In this document: in pieces, positions 60,432 through 64,000 of the stretch | Layout: each line of letters starts with the position of its first letter | Numbering within the stretch: position 1 is the first letter of the stretch | Assembly (NCBI GenBank): GCA_032718565.1 | Contig: JAVGVS010000021.1 | Location: 1,429,170-1,493,169, forward strand | Source of the DNA: Distichodus sexfasciatus | Lineage: Eukaryota; Chordata; Actinopteri; Characiformes; Distichodontidae | Direction: 5' to 3' | Length of the DNA stretch: 64,000 nucleotides | The notes under the pieces: generated by a model | Seen by the model: the letters and a program-made list of their open reading frames with translations, nothing else | Databases searched by the model: none | Told to the model about the DNA's origin: nothing | Translations under genes and position numbers: made by a program

Positions 60432-60448
60432 CTGTCCGATTCGGACAG
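60432..60448 (+). repeat. Perfect palindrome 2
   Basis: CTGTCCGA-T-TCGGACAG: two 8-bp arms around a single base, eight bases after hairpin 1. Confidence 0.95.
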
Positions 60449-61130
60449 TGATCTGATTAGGATATGAACCGAATGCCACACTTTCACAATTCGACAGTGA
60501 TCTGGTTAGGATGTAACAAATTACTACTCGTTAGCCCTTTTAGCGTGCTGGTTAGCCCAAACGCGGCTATGAGCGCGAGTAGGCACGAAAGCCACGCGAG
60601 TTGATATAAGAACTCTCTTACGCAAAGACTAAGGATTACCACAATAATCCGCATTCTAGCGACACACACTCTAACAAAAAGATGAACCCAATAACTGGAG
60701 TACTCACAGTTGATGCCGATGAGAATCGGAAGAGGGCCGGGTGGACTCTAATGGCAGAGTGGCGCGCCGCGAGGAAGTGAAACCTTAAATACCCTTTGAA
60801 CCGCGACTGGCCGCATCCCATTCCAACTACCGGCCGCGGAGTGGAGTGCGCGTGACATGATTGATTTTGAATTGGAGGCCGACACGCTATCGTGAGGTTC
60901 AAACTCATTGTACCACAGCACGGAGAGTTGGAGAATGGTGTCCACCTTGGCCAAGATGGACAAGTGACTTCAGCCTAGTTAGCTCCTTTTTCCGTAGCTT
61001 GTAGTTTAGCTAACTGCTATATTAAAACAGGAGTTTGGCTGTAGCTAAGCAATTTTTAAACATCATATGTACCTTGCAGCTTGGAAAGCTACACCTTAAA
61101 AGTAACTGCCGCAACACTGCCCAACACCTT

Positions 61131-61136
<6 letters not shown>

Positions 61137-61184
<48 letters not shown>

Positions 61185-61255
61185 TCTCTCCCTCTCTCCC
61201 TCTCTCTCCCTCTCTCTCCCTCTCCCTCCCTCTCCCTCTCGCTCTCCGTTTCTTT
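61137..61255 (+). repeat. (CT)n / (CCCTCT)n pyrimidine array
   Basis: A pure CT run to about 61169, and then CTCTCC/CCTCTC units. It explains the Ser/Leu-rich plus-strand and Arg/Glu-rich minus-strand frames here. Confidence 0.92.
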
Positions 61256-61641
61256 CTCAGGCTGCCCGATACCCATCTGCCAGTCGGGGATCGCCGCTAA
61301 TTTCATTGAAATTCATTTGTGCGTTTTCATCACTTTTTAATTAGGCAGCAAGAGGAAGGTAGGAAAACTGTGGGAATGTGAGAAATTTGTGGTTAAGATT
61401 CGCAAGAGAGACGGAGAGAGAGAGGCCGTCCCTGGGTGGACGACGGGGCTGAAGCGCAACACGAACGCTAAGCATTATCTGATCGCTTTAGTGCATCGAG
61501 TGTTTTTCCAACTCTTCAGCCTCTCCACTCCAGCTCCTTATTACAGATCCCCCATCACTCACTCGCTCACTCCCTCGCTTTTTCGGCGGCCCGCCATCCA
61601 GACAGCGTTTCTGATGTCTGTCTCATCGTTCACCAGAAGCC

Positions 61642-61781
61642 ATGGAGCTTTATCAGAGCAATGCCTCGGCCAGTCCCGATGAGAGCCAGCTGTGGGTTGG
61701 GGATCCAGGCGCCGGGGGCTCCGAGCACAGATGGCTGGCTGGCTGTCTCGAATCTCACTGGGCTGGCCCAGGGCCGGACAG
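61642..61781 (+). other. Possible first coding exon, tentative
   Basis: An ATG in a very good context (GAAGCCATGG) opens a frame of 46 codons. It runs to a good donor-like site, GGACAG/GTGGGC, at 61782. The upstream 250 bp are of the mixed GC, CpG-bearing kind seen in 5' leaders. The predicted N-terminus begins MELYQSNASASPDES and is not one I recognise. All three plus frames are open here, which weakens the case. Confidence 0.15.
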
Positions 61782-64000
61782 GTGGGCGCTATCTGGGTAC
61801 TCCGCTGCGCTCTGCCCAGGCAGCCTGGGCCTTCAGCGTTCAAGCCGTGCCAGCTGTTTCCCTCGTTGAAGATCTGCTGCCTTTCAGGCATCCCCGTCTG
61901 CCCCAACGGAGCCGCAAGAAGGCCTCATTGTGTCTCGTATCACAAGCGCCACAAACACTCGCTCAGATCCGCTTTCGAGATTAGATTACAGACCGGCCTG
62001 CTGGAATTATGCCGTGCCATTTAAAGATGGACACGTTTTGTGGAGCTACTCCCAGGACTAAAGGGGGTTCTTACACAGGTCAGCTGGCTGTTTCTTTTTT
62101 TCGGGGTAGAATCTGCGCTCCAGTTTTGTTAATGGGTTTGGACTCAGTTATTGATGGACCAAAAAAAGGCAGTTTGTTTTCCAGGGTGCTCTTTTTTCCC
62201 AATTAATAAGATGTAAGTAGCATTAGTGATGTATGATTCCCATATTTCAGATGAACCAAATCCATTTTTAAGAAGTTGGTCGTAATTAACGCCATTAATT
62301 TTCAAAACACCAGACTGGAATCAATAACAGCTCTCTAATTATCGGTGTTATTTTTGGAGCAAGTGAATTTTCATCCGTAAATGAGAAGAGAATTCAGACT
62401 GTGAACCCATATGGTTTAATTTAAAATTCATTCGTGTATTGCTAATAAAGCTTTGTGTCACTGCTTGAATAAGTGAAACATGGTATTTCAGGTCTTCGTC
62501 CCATGTTGTGCATTTAGCATAAGCAACTGTTTCGAGGCACACAGATGACATAAATGTATAAAAGCCTTAAAGTGAAACTGACCACCTTTTGCTCTTAGAT
62601 ATTTCATATTTGTTTGTGATTTATTATTGAGTATGAGCCTGTTTATAGTAATCTCTTTTTAATTGGATCATGTGGATCTTCTTTGTAGTGATCTGTTTTT
62701 AATTGGTTGTCATAGATCTATTCTTAACACTCATTACTGTTTTTGGAAGCATTTTCTAATCTCGCCATTAACTTTAATGAGCGAGTCTTTCCTCTGGTTT
62801 ATTTTATTTATATCCCGTTTCATATTTTTTCTGTCCCTAATTTTATATCCTCACAAGTCTACAAAGTCTAGCACCCACCTTCTGATGCTTATGAAACCTG
62901 AAACAGAATTCCTGAGCTGCTTTTTTGCCAGTGTGTTGCATCGAGACACACTTTTTGATCCACATCCTCAGTACAGCTAAGATCTCTGGATTGCCTGTAT
63001 ATGTGTAAATGCAGAGTTTTGGCCATTGGTGGTTATGAACACCAGTTGTAATAATTATGGAATAAAAACAGATGCACAGGCAGGATTGGGGACCAAAAAC
63101 CTTTCAGCTGCTGTATTGCACTATATAAATCTGTGTGCTGTAAATACTGTGTGAACATCATCTTTGACCCAAATGTTTGCAGCGACAAAGACTCATACTG
63201 AGGGGGAATGTAGTCCATGTATTCAGCAAAATGACAGATCTGACATTTAAAATAATAGGAGTATATATGTTTGGATATGTTGCTGATGGAACTTAAGTTG
63301 GTGCATACAAAAGCATTTCTTCCACGACCGCTGTGTTCCATCTTCTCAGCATGCAGTGCAGCCTTGTAGCAACTGAAACTCTGCCGCCTACACATTAGCC
63401 AGTGCATTCTGTGACAGAAGGTAGCTGGTAATTGCTTAATTATTTATACTCAGTGAAAGAGGCAAGATGTTTTAATTGATTAGGGGACAAGTGAGACTGA
63501 ACTTTTGAAAAAAGAAAAACAATTGATGAGAGTCCTTATATGCTTGGTAAATTGTAACTCACTGAAACAGTCCTTTACGTTGATATCTGTGTTTACAGTT
63601 CAACTTTTTTTGTTCCTTATTTATTTTCTGCATTTCATGATGCTGCAATTGATAAGGTATAAGATCAACGCTCATTGCCGCCTCTGCCTTTGCTTTTGCA
63701 AATATTAAGTTTTTCTTTCAGTCATGTGGAGATAAATGCAGAGAATTAAAAGCCAAAATGATGCAACATTGCCCTGGCTGGGCTTTTTTTTCTGATCCTA
63801 ATCAGGGGCGTGACGCAGATCTTTCAGATATCTCATCCTCATCTCTAATCCCTGCTGCAAATATGAACATCCCAGTGGTTAGATCTGCCATCAAAATGAC
63901 AAAAAACTGATTCAATGGATTTTAATAATATAAAAAATAACACTTATTTTTATTATTAATAATATTATTGCTCATTTTATTTAATGAGGAAAACCCGGTG
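61782..64000. other. Unique stretch to the window end
   Basis: No gene. 61782-62050 has balanced composition. 62200-63000 is AT-rich with TTAATT cores. 63700-63860 is repeat-free and enhancer-like, with GATATCTCATCC and CCTAATCAGGGGCGTGACG. No dispersed repeats were recognised. Confidence 0.4.
62647..62726 (+). repeat. 40-bp tandem duplication with TTTTTAATTGG cores
   Basis: Two adjacent 40-bp units (62647-62686 and 62687-62726) share AGT-ATCT-TTTTTAATTGG and GATCT-TTCTT at the same offsets, with about ten differences. The duplicated homeodomain-type core is the best-kept part. Confidence 0.7.

Larger units (their letters stand above)
60344..60517 (+). repeat. Three spaced copies of an AGTGATCTG unit
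   Basis: Units like ATTCGCCAGTGATCTGG-TAAGGAT occur with AGTGATCTG starting at 60354, 60447 and 60496. The spacings of 93 and 49 bp fit a period of about 47-49 bp with one degenerate or lost copy. Confidence 0.75.
60257..60972 (-). promoter_or_regulatory. CpG-rich promoter-like cassette inside a hAT-like element
   Basis: CpG is far more frequent here than elsewhere in the window (GGCGCGCCGCGAGG near 60761, GGCCGCGG near 60832, GAGCGCGAG near 60571). On the minus strand a TATTTAAG TATA-like box lies at 60783-60790. About 75 bp further on is a good donor-like GTGAGTAC (plus-strand 60700-60707), and an ATTAAA lies near 60280. This looks like a solo LTR or the 5' end of a retroelement or retrogene. 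The block starts TG and ends CA at the coordinates given, but the flanking 5-mers do not match, so the ends are uncertain. Confidence 0.4.
59502..61119. mobile_element. hAT-like region (AGCTAC type), interrupted
   Basis: The left end reads CAGTGTTGAAGAGTAG. The reverse complement of the right end reads CAGTGTTGCGGCAGTTAC. GTAGCTT/TAACTAC phrases characteristic of the AGCTAC-type hAT occur at 60040-60240 and 60977-61100. Between them lies a CpG-rich block (60257-60972) of a different character. The flanking 8-mers (CAAGTAAC left, CCCAACAC right) do not match, so the two ends may belong to two elements or the locus may be rearranged. A 23-bp T-run sits at 59616-59638. No transposase frame was found. 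Confidence 0.6.

Noticed and set aside
61022..61344. Frames with Ser-Leu or Arg-Glu repeats on both strands
   Set aside because: Translation of the CT array at 61137-61255, not protein repeats.

Overview
The window looks like non-coding nuclear DNA of a ray-finned fish. I found no complete protein-coding gene, no rRNA or tRNA gene, no CRISPR array and no bacterial-type operon. The fish assignment is an inference from repeat content. There are at least three kinds of tRNA-headed SINE, one of them ending in the GATAAGAGC-type tail common in teleosts. There are also several hAT-type elements with AGTGTTG or AGGGCTG ends, and long CA, CT and GA microsatellites. An otophysan such as a catfish or characin is plausible but not shown. 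Every long open frame is either low-complexity or has no recognisable domain.

Layout: positions 1-15660 are mostly unique AT-rich sequence with short CA/CT/GT arrays, a GTCTC-rich repeat near 5835-6405 and an ACAGTA-rich repeat near 8641-9320. Positions 15668-16053 hold a full-length SINE with a perfect 11-bp target duplication. Positions 18829-19667 hold a second kind of SINE split by a 614-bp hAT-like element. Positions 19680-27680 are largely unique sequence with many homeodomain-type TAATTA cores. This kind of texture is usual around developmental regulators and suggests conserved non-coding elements. Positions 27690-28760 are a hAT element with a perfect 8-bp target duplication. Positions 28770-38340 are again mostly unique and regulatory-looking.

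Positions 38344-41400 are repeat-rich: a GT array, a small inverted-repeat element, two SINEs back to back, a G-run pair and a purine-only tract of almost 1 kb built from degenerate minisatellite units. Positions 41400-54240 are mostly unique, with one hAT-like miniature element (47191-47672), two SINE fragments and a G-run cluster. Positions 54251-58786 are the most complex locus. A SINE on the minus strand is broken by a 4.16-kb hAT insertion, which itself contains a 2.5-kb segment between 90-100 bp direct repeats. Positions 59502-61119 are another hAT-like region, holding a CpG-rich promoter-like cassette with two adjacent perfect hairpins. From 61137 to the end there is a CT array, a region with a possible first exon, and AT-rich unique sequence.

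The genes that this sequence might control are not in the window, so no pathway can be assigned. The main results are the dated nesting order of mobile elements, a SINE/hAT composite present twice in opposite orientation, and the CpG-rich cassette near 60.3-61.0 kb.
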